Shown piece by piece: positions 51,189 to 59,850 of a DNA stretch of 64,000 nucleotides. The DNA lies in the NCBI GenBank assembly GCA_043783625.1, contig JAYVZE010000227.1:1-64000 (forward strand), in the 5' to 3' direction. This DNA comes from JAFDVL01 sp043783625 (GTDB taxonomy: Bacteria; Acidobacteriota; Blastocatellia; RBC074). Position numbers and translations under genes: made by a program. Each line of letters begins with the position of its first letter. Positions within the stretch are counted from its first letter, which is position 1. The notes beneath the pieces are model-generated. The model was not told the origin of the DNA and made no database searches. It was given only the letters and a program-made list of their open reading frames with translations.

Positions 51189-53447
51189 ATGAATCAAACA
51201 GGCACGCCCACTCCCCCAGACCCTACCTCTAATAATTCAGATAATCGTTACCGGATTGTAGTTGCGACATCCGTAATGTTGTCGTTCATTTCATTTTGGC
51301 GGGCTGCCGCGATTGTGCTGAATGATCTGGCTTCGACGGCCTTTTACATCGGTGGCATCACTGAAGAAGCCATTGGCAAAGCTGCACCGTGGTTTGTGCT
51401 GGCGGTGATTTTATTCGCTTCAGCGGTGCGTGCAGTGTATGTCGAAAGCTGCGCGATGTTCACACGCGGCGGTGTATATCGCGTTGTCAAAGAAGCCATG
51501 GGCGGCACGCTGGCCAAGCTCGCAGTTTCCGCGCTGATCTTTGATTACATTTTGACGGGGCCGATTTCCGGTGTGTCTGCCGGGCAATACATTGCCGGAT
51601 TAATTAATTCGACGTTGGTACATTTTGGTTATGGTGTGCAATTGCCGGTGAACGCTACGGCGTGCGCGATTTGCATTGCCGTTGTGATTTATTTCTGGCG
51701 GCTGAATATTATTGGTATTCACGAATCTTCGGAACGGGCGCTCCGCATCATGCAAATCACTGCAGTGATGGTCGTCGTAATGATTATCTGGTGCGTAGCG
51801 ACGTTGATCGTCAGCCCCGACCCTGTGCATTTGCCGCCGCTGCCATTACCGGAAAATTTACATTTTCAATATAATGAAACGACTAAATCTCATCCGCTTG
51901 GATGGCTGCTACATACATCATTGCCTTCGATTGGCTTCTTCGGAGTTTTGATTGCGTTTGGACATTCCGTCCTGGCGATGAGCGGCGAAGAATCGCTGGC
52001 GCAAGTCTCGCGTGAAATTGAACATCCCAAACTGAAAAATTTGATTCGCGCAGCACTCGTGATTTTTGGTTTTACGATTTGCTTTACGCCCGTCGTTTCG
52101 TTTTTTGCGGTGATGATTATTCCTGATAACGTGCGCGTTAGTCAGTACAGTCAGAATTTGCTTTCGGGCTTGGCGATGCACGTGATTGGCCCGGTATGGC
52201 TACGGTTATTGCTGCAAGCGTTTGTTGTGATCGTTGGATTTTTAATTCTTTCGGGTGCAGTGAATACCGCTATTGTTGGCTCCAACGGCGTGCTGAATCG
52301 CGTGTCGGAAGATGGCGTGTTGACGGACTGGTTTCGTGCGCCGCAGAAAAAATACGGGACGACCTATCGCATCATCAATATGGTAGCGATTATGCAGATC
52401 ATCATTATTTTATTAAGCGGCGGTAATACGATGGTGCTCGGCGAAGCATACGCTTTCGGGGTGATTTGGAGCTTTACCTTTATGACCGCTTCGCTAGTGG
52501 TCTTGCGTTTCAAACGACCGGGGCCGCGTGAATGGCGCGTGCCGTTCAATCCGCGCATTGGAAAAGTTGAAATTCCACTCGGCATCATTATGGTCGCGTT
52601 GGTTTTACTTTCGCTGGCGTTGACGAATTTATTGACGAAAGAACTTGCTACCATTTCGGGCGTGGCTTTCACCGCAATTTTCTTCGTTTTGTTTACGGTT
52701 TCAGAACGCGCCAACGCTAAACGCAAAAAAGATACATCAGGCTTAGATCAATTCAATTTGGTCTCTGAGCAAACGGTGACGAATAAATTAGTGGATGCAC
52801 GTCCCGGCGGAATTCTGGTCACGGCGCGTGATTACAACAATTTACATTATTTGAAAAAAGCGTTGCAGGATGTCAATACTGATGAGCAGGATGTCATCGT
52901 GATGACAGTGCGGATTATCAAAGGCCTCGGCGCTGGCGAAGAGCAAATGTATGAAGATGAATTGTTCACTGATTATGAACAATTACTATTTACGCGCTCG
53001 GTGGCTGTCGCTGAGAAAATGGGTAAGGAGATCAAGTTGTTGGTAGTTCCATCGAATGATGCGTTTCAGGCGACTGTGATGACTGCGATTCAATTGGAAT
53101 GTTCGACGCTCGTGGCGGGCGTGTCCACAAAAATGTCCGCCGATCAACAGGCCAAAGTTATTGGTGATGTCTGGGAAGCCATTCAGCATGAAGATAAACG
53201 CAAATTGCGGGTGCTGAAATTGATTCATCCTGATGGGACAGAATTATCGTATGAGCTTGGCGCACATCGCCCTAACGTTACACCTGAAGATGTTGAGCTA
53301 ACACATCGCTTATGGTTGGAACTGGCGAAAGAAAATAAAGACCTCCATCATAATCAAGTCGTGAGTGTGGCACTCAAGCGGTTAGCAAAAGATTTTCAGG
53401 CTGATAAACGAAACGAAATTATTCAGGAAACAAAAGATTATAAATAA
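51189..53447 (+). CDS. APC-superfamily amino-acid permease with C-terminal USP-like domain
   Basis: The 752-residue inner-membrane protein has a 12-helix APC/LeuT-fold transporter in residues 20-510 (RAAAIVLNDLASTAFY, TRGGVYRVVKEAMGG near 98, ILTGPISGVSAGQY). From about 535 to the end is a soluble cytoplasmic region. GGILVTARDYNNLHYLKKAL near 545 and LLVVPSNDAFQATVM near 615 suggest a universal-stress-protein-like alpha/beta fold. Tethered USP domains are known from some bacterial transporters and usually bind nucleotide to regulate transport. The substrate is probably an amino acid or related amine. Confidence 0.87.
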   Translation: MNQTGTPTPPDPTSNNSDNRYRIVVATSVMLSFISFWRAAAIVLNDLASTAFYIGGITEEAIGKAAPWFVLAVILFASAVRAVYVESCAMFTRGGVYRVVKEAMGGTLAKLAVSALIFDYILTGPISGVSAGQYIAGLINSTLVHFGYGVQLPVNATACAICIAVVIYFWRLNIIGIHESSERALRIMQITAVMVVVMIIWCVATLIVSPDPVHLPPLPLPENLHFQYNETTKSHPLGWLLHTSLPSIGFFGVLIAFGHSVLAMSGEESLAQVSREIEHPKLKNLIRAALVIFGFTICFTPVVSFFAVMIIPDNVRVSQYSQNLLSGLAMHVIGPVWLRLLLQAFVVIVGFLILSGAVNTAIVGSNGVLNRVSEDGVLTDWFRAPQKKYGTTYRIINMVAIMQIIIILLSGGNTMVLGEAYAFGVIWSFTFMTASLVVLRFKRPGPREWRVPFNPRIGKVEIPLGIIMVALVLLSLALTNLLTKELATISGVAFTAIFFVLFTVSERANAKRKKDTSGLDQFNLVSEQTVTNKLVDARPGGILVTARDYNNLHYLKKALQDVNTDEQDVIVMTVRIIKGLGAGEEQMYEDELFTDYEQLLFTRSVAVAEKMGKEIKLLVVPSNDAFQATVMTAIQLECSTLVAGVSTKMSADQQAKVIGDVWEAIQHEDKRKLRVLKLIHPDGTELSYELGAHRPNVTPEDVELTHRLWLELAKENKDLHHNQVVSVALKRLAKDFQADKRNEIIQETKDYK

Positions 53448-53460
53448 GGAAATTAACTTT

Positions 53461-53703
53461 ATGTCAGAAGTGAAAATGTATACGACAACGTGGTGCCCGG
53501 ATTGCCGGAATGCGAAAAGTTTTCTGAACTCACGCAGCATTACTTATACGGAAATTAATGTAGATGATGACCCTTCGGCGGCGGAGCTAGTGAAGACGAT
53601 CAATGACGGCAAACGTAAGGTTCCAACCTTTGTTGTCGGTGATGATGCTTTTCATAACAGCCCGTTTTCATTAAAATTAATGGAAGAGAAATTTGGTAAA
53701 TAA
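53461..53703 (+). CDS. Glutaredoxin-like (mycoredoxin-type) thiol oxidoreductase
   Basis: The 80-residue thioredoxin-fold protein has the active site WCPDC at residues 11-15, used by NrdH/mycoredoxin-type glutaredoxins. The cis-Pro region KVPTFVVGD near 55-63 follows. It should reduce disulfides or mixed thiol adducts in the cytoplasm. It follows the permease by 13 bp and is probably in the same transcript, without a clear functional link. Confidence 0.9.
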   Translation: MSEVKMYTTTWCPDCRNAKSFLNSRSITYTEINVDDDPSAAELVKTINDGKRKVPTFVVGDDAFHNSPFSLKLMEEKFGK

Positions 53704-54087
53704 ATAAGTAAATAAATAAGATAGATAGAGGTTCCGGTCACTTTGAAAAGCTGGCAGGCGAAATACTATGAAATCAATCAGCCGCTGATTCAAAGTGACC
53801 AAAAGACGATAAAACGTGCCAAATTTCGTGATTGTTTTTTATATTTTTTATGCTATTCTCACGTTTGTTTAATGGCGTTAAGTAAATACTTGAACGCTGC
53901 GCCTTCTGCCCCTGACATTCAACTGTTAGCTCTTAACGAAACTTAGCTCAGCCAAATAAAGCAGTAGTTAAGCCCACAGACAACAACCCAGAATAAAGAT
54001 TTGACAACTCGTTTCGGACGAGTTTTGACAGGCTATTGAAATTGGCAAACAACCGTGTTTGCTGACCTTATTCGGAGGATAGTTATT
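53704..54087. other. Non-coding gap with two inverted repeats
   Basis: No convincing gene is present in these 384 bases. An AT-rich AAATAAG-type microsatellite (53702-53721) is followed by a perfect 11 bp inverted repeat, GGTCACTTTGA (53736-53746) and TCAAAGTGACC (53790-53800). A tight hairpin AATCAGC/GCTGATT (53776-53790) lies inside it. Further on, AACTCGT (54006-54012) and ACGAGTT (54018-54024) flank five bases, close before the response-regulator gene and downstream of a TTGACA at 54001-54006. The last repeat could be an operator or leader hairpin. Confidence 0.4.
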
Positions 54088-54798
54088 GTGCCAGCCGATC
54101 ATACCGCGACTATTTTGATGGTTGAAGATGACAGCATGGTTCGTTATTTAGTTTCAGAATATTTTCGTCGTGTCGGGTATGAAGTGCTCGAAGCGATGGA
54201 TGGCGAAACTGGCTTACGAACCGGATTGGAAAAAAAAGCAGACGTTATTATTTTAGATGTCATGATGCCGAAAATGAACGGCTTTGATGTTTGCAATCAA
54301 TTGCGTCAAAACAACGTTACAACGCCAATCATCTTTCTCACCAGTAAAAGTGAAGAACAATACACCGTCGCCGGATTAGAAGGCGGCGCTGATGATTTTT
54401 TACCAAAACCTTTTAGCCCGCGTGAGCTTGAAGCTCGCGTCAAAAGCGTGATTCGTCGCAGTGGGATCAGAATTTTTGATGAACCTGTCGCCGGAAAAAT
54501 CATGCGTGGCGGATTAATCATTGATCCTGAGGCCTACAGCGTGACGCTGAATGAAGAGGCGATTCAGGTGACTCCCATCGAATTCAAGATTCTGGAATTG
54601 CTGATGACGAATCCGGGGAAAGCATATTCCCGCGAAGCGTTATTGGATCAGGTTTGGGGCACTTCTTATGAAGGCTACGAACGCAACATTGATCCGCATG
54701 TCATGCGCTTGCGTTCCAAGATTGAACCAGATGCCGCGAAGCCGACTTATGTGCTGACGGTGTGGGGTATCGGATACAAATTCAACGATAAGGTCTAG
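54088..54798 (+). CDS. OmpR/PhoB-family two-component response regulator (orphan)
   Basis: From the GTG at 54088, which has GGAGG 9 bases upstream, the protein has 236 residues. A GTG at 54055 would add 11 residues without a good site. The receiver domain covers about 8-125: acidic pair VEDD, phosphoacceptor Asp in ILDVMMP, conserved Thr/Ser in FLTSKSE, and Lys in PKPF. A winged-helix Trans_reg_C DNA-binding domain follows (about 140-235, TPIEFKILELLMTNPGKAYSREALLDQVWG). No sensor kinase gene is adjacent, so its partner lies elsewhere. Confidence 0.93.
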   Translation: MPADHTATILMVEDDSMVRYLVSEYFRRVGYEVLEAMDGETGLRTGLEKKADVIILDVMMPKMNGFDVCNQLRQNNVTTPIIFLTSKSEEQYTVAGLEGGADDFLPKPFSPRELEARVKSVIRRSGIRIFDEPVAGKIMRGGLIIDPEAYSVTLNEEAIQVTPIEFKILELLMTNPGKAYSREALLDQVWGTSYEGYERNIDPHVMRLRSKIEPDAAKPTYVLTVWGIGYKFNDKV

Positions 54799-54837
54799 GC
54801 GACGCCTGACCTCGTTCTTTAGCAAGACAATGTAGCA

Positions 54838-54863
54838 GCAGGATGAGCAACGACTCATCCTGC
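54838..54863. repeat. Perfect 10 bp hairpin after the response-regulator gene
   Basis: GCAGGATGAG (54838-54847) and CTCATCCTGC (54854-54863) pair perfectly around a six-base loop. It lies 40 bp after the response-regulator stop. The following plus-strand bases are A-rich rather than T-rich, so it does not look like a classic terminator on this strand. It could still limit read-through or stabilise the mRNA 3' end. Confidence 0.45.
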
Positions 54864-54951
54864 CTACCGAAAAAAGCAACTGAGCAGGTTATGGAACTTG
54901 TTCCCCAGGCGTGGAAGCTCAGGGCGCAGCTATCCGCGAAGGAGAAATATC

Positions 54952-55584
54952 GTGTCCATTCATATCGAAAAAAGCAAACTCTCAGCCAGAGTTATTTTCC
55001 TCCTCCTTACCATTATTGCAACACAAGCTTTTGCGAATTCACGTGCGGTGAACCTTGCGGAAATGACTTCAACTGCCGGACGTATTTTCCATGGCAAAGT
55101 CGTCGAAGTACGTGACGGACAACATCCCAAAAATGAGCAGATGGCGGTGACTTTTGTCAAAGTCGAAGTCACTGAAATGCTCAAAGGTGAACAGGTGCGC
55201 GAAGTCACGTTCATGCAATTCGGCAGCAGCCATCAGCAGTACGTTGCACATTTGCCTAAATACAGTATCGGCGAAGAAGTCGTCCTGTTTTTATATCCTG
55301 AAAGCAAGCTGGGCTTAACCAGTCCGGTCGGCGAAGGGCAAGGCAAATTTGTCGTACGTGATGATGTTCGCACAGGCAGGCGTGTCCTCAGAAATGAGCA
55401 GTTGAATCGTTCCTTATTCGCCCGGCTAGACACCGCGAAAGTGAACACGAAATTGTCGCTTAATAAAGTTGAACGAGAAACTGTTGCACAGTCTGATAAT
55501 CAAGCCCGTGAAGGGATGGAGTTCGCTTCGTTCCGATCCATTGTGCGTAAGATGAAGGCTGTGTCCAGTGCCAGCTTGCAATAA
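54952..55584 (+). CDS. Secreted protein of unknown function
   Basis: From the GTG at 54952 (GAAGGAG 7 bases upstream) the protein has 210 residues. A TTG at 54898 would add 18 basic residues with no site. The signal peptide has a hydrophobic core near 14-24 and an AFA-N cleavage site. The mature part is beta-rich (IFHGKVVEVRDG, FVKVEVTEMLKGE, YSIGEEVVLFLYPESKLGL), resembling small OB-like secreted proteins found next to matrixin genes in acidobacteria. That is from memory and not verified. It is followed by the matrixin gene after 140 bp. Confidence 0.72.
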   Translation: MSIHIEKSKLSARVIFLLLTIIATQAFANSRAVNLAEMTSTAGRIFHGKVVEVRDGQHPKNEQMAVTFVKVEVTEMLKGEQVREVTFMQFGSSHQQYVAHLPKYSIGEEVVLFLYPESKLGLTSPVGEGQGKFVVRDDVRTGRRVLRNEQLNRSLFARLDTAKVNTKLSLNKVERETVAQSDNQAREGMEFASFRSIVRKMKAVSSASLQ

Positions 55585-55724
55585 GACTGAAAATAATTAA
55601 AGCCAAAGCAGAGCCGAACGGTTGTCCTATTCATGCGCTTCAGAGGTGCTGAACTCGTGCGCTAGTAGATTCAGGTTGTCAGCTTGCAAGGCTTGGGAAA
55701 ACTACCGAAAAAGGAGCAAACACC

Positions 55725-58127
55725 ATGCGTGTCCAATCACGAAAGGCGCAGCCATTCGCCACCAATCTTTTCAAACAATCAGTTCACTTTATGCTCAGCT
55801 TCGCGCTGATGCTGGGAGCTTTCAGGTTTGAAGCAAATGTCCAGGCCGGAACTCCGTTAGCGGTGACGGCGCACGGCAAAGAAGTTGGCTGGGGCACCGG
55901 CGCGGCGATTACTTATCATGTAGATCAAGGCTCACTGGGAAATCTCAATAATACGCAAGCAGTGGCTTTAGTGAACGAATTGTTTGGAACCTGGCAAGCC
56001 GTGCCGGGCGCGAACCTGACAATTCAAAATGGTGGTGCCTTGAATGTGGATGTAAATTCGACGAATTACACAACCTATCGTGCCAACAACGGTCAGGATT
56101 CTTATCACCCGATCATCTTTGATACGGATGGATCAATTACAGATGCTGTCTTTGGTGGAGGGGCAAGTGATTTTACGGCTGGATTTGCCGGGCCAGGATG
56201 GTTGATTAGTACCGATCCGGCGCAGGACGGAAAAATTGTAGATGCCTCGGCGGTCTTCAATGCGAAATTTTTGACCAATAATCACGGGACGTTGACAGAA
56301 TTCAAAGCAATCATGTTGCATGAGCTGGGGCATTTTCTGGGAGTTGGGCACTCACAGGCGAACCTTGGTTTAGCTTTCGACCGCGAAATTATTTTTAATG
56401 ATAATGATTCGCTTCCGATTATGTTTCCGATTTCATTGGGAGATCGTTCCAGTATTCTCAGTACTGATGATAAAGCGCAATTGCTGCGTTTGTATCCGGG
56501 CGGAGGCATGAGCAACGGGACGATTAGCGGCAAAGTTTTGTTGTCGGATGGTGCGACTCCTTTTCAGGGCGCAAATGTAATCGCCCGTCGCGTAGACGAT
56601 CCAAATAATATTGCCGTTAGCTCGGTTTCAGGTTTTTATTATAAAGGTACTGGCATCAATTCCAACAAGGGAACGACAGATGTGACAGTGCAGGGATACT
56701 ATGAAATTTCAGGCTTGCCGGCAGGGAATTATACGGTAGAAGTTGAACCGATCCATCCGGGCTTCATCAGCGGTTCTTCGGTAGGCCCGCTTGATCCTCC
56801 AGTGGATTTGCCCGGTCCGTCTGAATACTACAGCGGCGCGAGCGAATCAAATAGTGATGCCAATAACTCAGCAGCGATTGTTTCTGTCAACAGCGGTCAA
56901 TCTGTCAGTAATATCAACCTCATTTTAAATACCACTCCACTGCCGAACGCGGCTGAAGCTGAAGCGAATAATACTATCGCAACGGCGCAATCCATCGCTA
57001 CGCCAGTAGTTGTCAGCGGTGCGATTAATGTCAATGATACAGGGACGACCGACCCTACTACTGGTTATCTCATGAAAGATCATTATTCGTTTAGCGGAGG
57101 CTCGAATGATTGGGTTACGATTGACCTGAACTGGGGATCAAGTTCAGCGGCAGATTTAAAGTTACTTCTTTATGATGCCAACGGGACACGCATTGCGATT
57201 TCGATGGATTGCGTATACGGCTCTGGCTGTGTTGCCAGCCGTCAAATTGGGCCGATGAAACTTCCCGCCAGTGGTAGATATACAATTGGGGTAGGCTCAG
57301 CTTCAGGCTCAACAAATTACACCTTGCAAGTGACGGGGCAAACCAACGGCAACGGAACCTCAACTACAGTGAATGGTGCGAGCTTCCAGTCAGGAGCGGC
57401 AATGTCGCCGGATACTATTGCTTCCATGTTTGGAACTAATATGACGACGACGACAGCTAGTGCTCCTGCCGGACAGCCACTGCCAATTTCGATGGGCGGC
57501 GTTCGGGTTGAAGTTGGCGGAGTCCAGGCGCAATTATTTTATGTCTCACCGTCTCAGATTAACTTCGTCATTCCATCCTCAACTACGAGTGGGACAAAAT
57601 TAGTTTCCGTAAAGAATTTTTCCGGGGAAGTAGCGCATGGCAGTATTGAAGTAGCTCCGGTTTCTCCGGCCTTTTTTACTGCGAATCAAAACGGCGCAGG
57701 CGTTCCTGCCGGATACGTCACACGGGTTGCCGCCGGTTCGTTCCAGCAAACCAATGAAGTGATTTCTAATTATAACGGAAGCTCGTTTACGCCTGTCACC
57801 GTCCAACGAAGAGGTGACGCACTGTATCTGATTTTGTTCGGGACAGGAGTCCGTTATGCGCCCAATTCAAATACGGCGAACGACATTCCACAAGCGGGCG
57901 GAGGCTCTATTGTGAACGTGGCGGAAAGCGTCGAGGTGACGATTGGCGGCAAAGTAGCACAGGTTTCTTATGCCGGAGCACAAGGCGGTTATATAGGTTT
58001 AGATCAGTTGAATGTGCTGATTCCGGCAGATGCCGTCGCCAGCCCGACGACGCCGGTGATTATCAAGGTTAGAGATGCTAACAATAACATGGTGACTGCA
58101 AATCAGATGACAATCGCGTTGCAGTAA
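55725..58127 (+). CDS. Secreted matrixin-type zinc metalloprotease with PPC-like and TIGR03437-like domains
   Basis: The 800-residue protein has a signal peptide (hydrophobic 22-36). The matrixin/metzincin domain spans about 50-255, with the zinc site HELGHFLGVGH (H199, E200, H203, H209). A carboxypeptidase-regulatory-like beta domain lies at about 262-350 (GTISGKVLLSDGATPFQGANV). A bacterial pre-peptidase C-terminal type domain lies at about 400-540 (DHYSFSGGSNDWVTIDL, TIGVGSASGSTNYTL). The last 250 residues (NGASFQSG, then SQINFVIP near 610 and LNVLIPADAVASP) match the TIGR03437 domain typical of Acidobacteriota secreted proteins. It should degrade extracellular protein. A terminator follows. 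Confidence 0.92.
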   Translation: MRVQSRKAQPFATNLFKQSVHFMLSFALMLGAFRFEANVQAGTPLAVTAHGKEVGWGTGAAITYHVDQGSLGNLNNTQAVALVNELFGTWQAVPGANLTIQNGGALNVDVNSTNYTTYRANNGQDSYHPIIFDTDGSITDAVFGGGASDFTAGFAGPGWLISTDPAQDGKIVDASAVFNAKFLTNNHGTLTEFKAIMLHELGHFLGVGHSQANLGLAFDREIIFNDNDSLPIMFPISLGDRSSILSTDDKAQLLRLYPGGGMSNGTISGKVLLSDGATPFQGANVIARRVDDPNNIAVSSVSGFYYKGTGINSNKGTTDVTVQGYYEISGLPAGNYTVEVEPIHPGFISGSSVGPLDPPVDLPGPSEYYSGASESNSDANNSAAIVSVNSGQSVSNINLILNTTPLPNAAEAEANNTIATAQSIATPVVVSGAINVNDTGTTDPTTGYLMKDHYSFSGGSNDWVTIDLNWGSSSAADLKLLLYDANGTRIAISMDCVYGSGCVASRQIGPMKLPASGRYTIGVGSASGSTNYTLQVTGQTNGNGTSTTVNGASFQSGAAMSPDTIASMFGTNMTTTTASAPAGQPLPISMGGVRVEVGGVQAQLFYVSPSQINFVIPSSTTSGTKLVSVKNFSGEVAHGSIEVAPVSPAFFTANQNGAGVPAGYVTRVAAGSFQQTNEVISNYNGSSFTPVTVQRRGDALYLILFGTGVRYAPNSNTANDIPQAGGGSIVNVAESVEVTIGGKVAQVSYAGAQGGYIGLDQLNVLIPADAVASPTTPVIIKVRDANNNMVTANQMTIALQ

Positions 58128-58141
58128 GGCAGGGTGTAACA

Positions 58142-58182
58142 AGAGCGAAAGGTTTCAGGGACGCTACCTTTCGCTCTTTTTT
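58142..58182 (+). terminator. Rho-independent terminator of the matrixin gene
   Basis: AGAGCGAAAGGT (58142-58153) and ACCTTTCGCTCT (58166-58177) form a perfect 12 bp stem with a 12-base loop, followed by a T run (58177-58182). It lies 14 bp after the matrixin stop and just before the 3' end of the convergent gene, and could act in both directions, more weakly on the minus strand. Confidence 0.85.
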
Positions 58183-58185
58183 GGT

Positions 58186-59289
58186 TTATTTGGGAGGTTC
58201 TTTTTCGAGAATTAATTTTACATCGGTCTCGAAGACGCGATAGTTTTTCATTTCAATTACGTTACGCAAATAGGTACGATTTACATCGTTCCCTAAAATT
58301 ACTTCAGCAGAAATTGGCAACAGATAGCGTGTCCCGGAAATTGAGACCCAGTCGTATTCAACCGCGCTCTCCGCCATCGTGTGAGCAAATCCTTTTTGAA
58401 TATCTTCACTGGATTGTTCCAACCGGAGCGCACGTTTACTTTCGGTATCAATCCAGATTGTCCCTGAATATGCGACGGTGACTACGCGCCCGCTGGTTTT
58501 GTCCGTAATAGTTTGACCTGAAAATGCTTTCTTTACTTTGAATTCGAAGACGACGGTTTCTCGTCCCTTGAATTTTTCATGTCGGATTTCTTTAAATTCT
58601 GCTTTAGATTCTGGAGAAAATAAAGCTAAAAGCATGGTGCCAAATTCACCTGTAGAGGTTGCTCCTCCCAACTTGTCATAACTCTGTGAAGAGGGTTTTC
58701 CGTTAATTTTTAGCAACTTGAATTTTTCTCCATCCTTATCTCGGTAAGTGATTTCAATTTCTAGCGTATCTTCTTCCTGCCAGCCCGGTTTTTCTGGAGT
58801 TTGGATTGCACGCTTCACGATTTGCGTTGCTACAAAATTTGGCAACTCTCCCGTAAAATCCGCCGCGTGATAACGAGCCTGTTCAATGAAAGGCAATCGT
58901 GCAATTGCTGTCGCACGTGCTTCAGGCGATTCAGAATCCTGTGGAGTTTCAGGTGACTGAGAACCTTCTTTTCTTTCTGGCGCAGCAGTTGGAGGTGGAG
59001 GCTGTGGCGGAGTGCCGGGAGTTTGTGCCGCCTGCAAGATCGCATCAATCAGATAAGATTTTGCTCCGGCTTTTTTTAATTCCGTCAATGCCTGATCGTT
59101 AACCTTGAAGGCAACTCCACGCTCAGCAACTTCTCCCGCGAGATCGCCTTGTGCGCGTTGCCCGGAAGGCAGTTTCAGTACACGCAGAATTTCTTCTTTG
59201 GTGAATGGCGGTTTCGTCTCCTGCGCTACGCTGATTGCGCTGCACAGGGCAAGAAGTAAAAGTACAAATACGCCGACTTTCTTTTTCAT
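58186..59289 (-). CDS. Secreted protein of unknown function with Pro-rich linker and LolA-like domain
   Basis: The 367-residue protein has a signal peptide (SVAQ-E near 22). Residues 28-90 contain a short helical domain (PFTKEEILRVLKLPSGQRAQ, then ALTELKKAGAKSYLIDAIL) that recurs at the N-terminus of acidobacterial secreted proteins. A low-complexity Pro/Glu/Ser linker spans about 92-122. The rest is beta-rich with GTIWIDTESKRALRLEQ and YLLPISAEVILG, consistent with the LolA/outer-membrane lipoprotein-sorting fold. Function is unknown. It ends next to the bidirectional terminator. Confidence 0.75.
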   Translation of the reverse strand: MKKKVGVFVLLLLALCSAISVAQETKPPFTKEEILRVLKLPSGQRAQGDLAGEVAERGVAFKVNDQALTELKKAGAKSYLIDAILQAAQTPGTPPQPPPPTAAPERKEGSQSPETPQDSESPEARATAIARLPFIEQARYHAADFTGELPNFVATQIVKRAIQTPEKPGWQEEDTLEIEITYRDKDGEKFKLLKINGKPSSQSYDKLGGATSTGEFGTMLLALFSPESKAEFKEIRHEKFKGRETVVFEFKVKKAFSGQTITDKTSGRVVTVAYSGTIWIDTESKRALRLEQSSEDIQKGFAHTMAESAVEYDWVSISGTRYLLPISAEVILGNDVNRTYLRNVIEMKNYRVFETDVKLILEKEPPK

Positions 59290-59624
59290 TGGAGTGCCTC
59301 AATATTTTAAGAAAACAATGGCAGGATAACACATTTAGTATTTTCAACTGAGAGGCAATTATTGAACAGTCGCTATCGCTCCATTGGTCGCATACACTTG
59401 AAATCTGCTAGAAGTCCACTGAAAAAACGAGTGAACTATACATCGTTAAAAAATTAAAAAAATCGTTACAGCTCTTGACACATTGCGTAGTGAGTATGCT
59501 AGATTTCGCGCCGTCGCAAAAAGAAACAATTTGTTACCAGGGTATTCGTAACTCAGTAAGCCAGTTGTTCACCGCGTTCATTTCTTTTTATCACGTTGGG
59601 ATTTTTTAAGAACAGGAGTTCTTG
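59290..59624 (+). promoter_or_regulatory. Upstream region of the RHS gene with putative promoter and hairpin-enclosed ribosome-binding site
   Basis: No gene is seen here. TTGACA at 59475-59480 is a consensus -35 box; the best -10 candidates (TATGCT at 59495, TAGATT at 59500) are spaced 14 and 19 bases, both off the ideal 17. Near the end, AAGAAC (59608-59613) and GTTCTT (59618-59623) form a 6 bp stem whose loop is AGGA, so the ribosome-binding site of the leader ORF at 59625 sits in a hairpin loop directly before its ATG. Confidence 0.35.
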
Positions 59625-59777
59625 ATGCTTTCGTTAGGACGTTCGAAGACATCGTCACCTTTATCTGCGCTTGCGCTTACCGTGCAACGTGCAACGTGCA
59701 ACGTGCAACGTGCAACGTGCAACGTGCAACGTGCAACGTATCCCGTCGTCAGCAACTTCCGTACCAAAAACCGATAA
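59625..59777 (+). CDS. Short leader ORF spanning a heptanucleotide repeat
   Basis: A 50-codon ORF starts at an ATG with AGGAG 6 bases upstream and runs through the whole repeat array, ending at a TAA at 59775-59777. The middle of the product is a repeat of V-Q-R-A-T-C-N coded by the array. I do not claim a function for the peptide. Its interest lies in its frame relative to the RHS gene, which changes with repeat number. It may be an untranslated coincidence. Confidence 0.3.
   Translation: MLSLGRSKTSSPLSALALTVQRATCNVQRATCNVQRATYPVVSNFRTKNR
59681..59740 (+). repeat. Heptanucleotide tandem array, eight copies of CGTGCAA
   Basis: Eight perfect tandem copies of CGTGCAA occupy 59681-59736, followed by the partial unit CGTA. 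Because seven is not a multiple of three, each gain or loss of a unit shifts the reading frame across the array. All three frames through the array lack stop codons. It lies 111 bp upstream of the RHS start codon. Confidence 0.95.
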
Positions 59778-59850
59778 AACTGCCATCAAAAGCCAGTCAC
59801 ACAAAAAATTATTTGTGTCAGGGGTTGGTGTGTCAAAATTTGGAGAAACC

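Noticed and set aside
53701..53735. The AAATAAG-type low-complexity run after the glutaredoxin gene as a CRISPR-like or functional array
   Set aside because: The units are short, imperfect and contiguous without spacers. It is a plain AT microsatellite.
53743..53946. A 67-codon plus-strand open frame after the glutaredoxin gene
   Set aside because: It starts with TTG inside the arm of an inverted repeat, has no ribosome-binding site and no family resemblance.
54838..54875. The hairpin after the response-regulator gene as a Rho-independent terminator
   Set aside because: It is followed by A residues instead of a T run on the plus strand, so it is listed only as a hairpin repeat.
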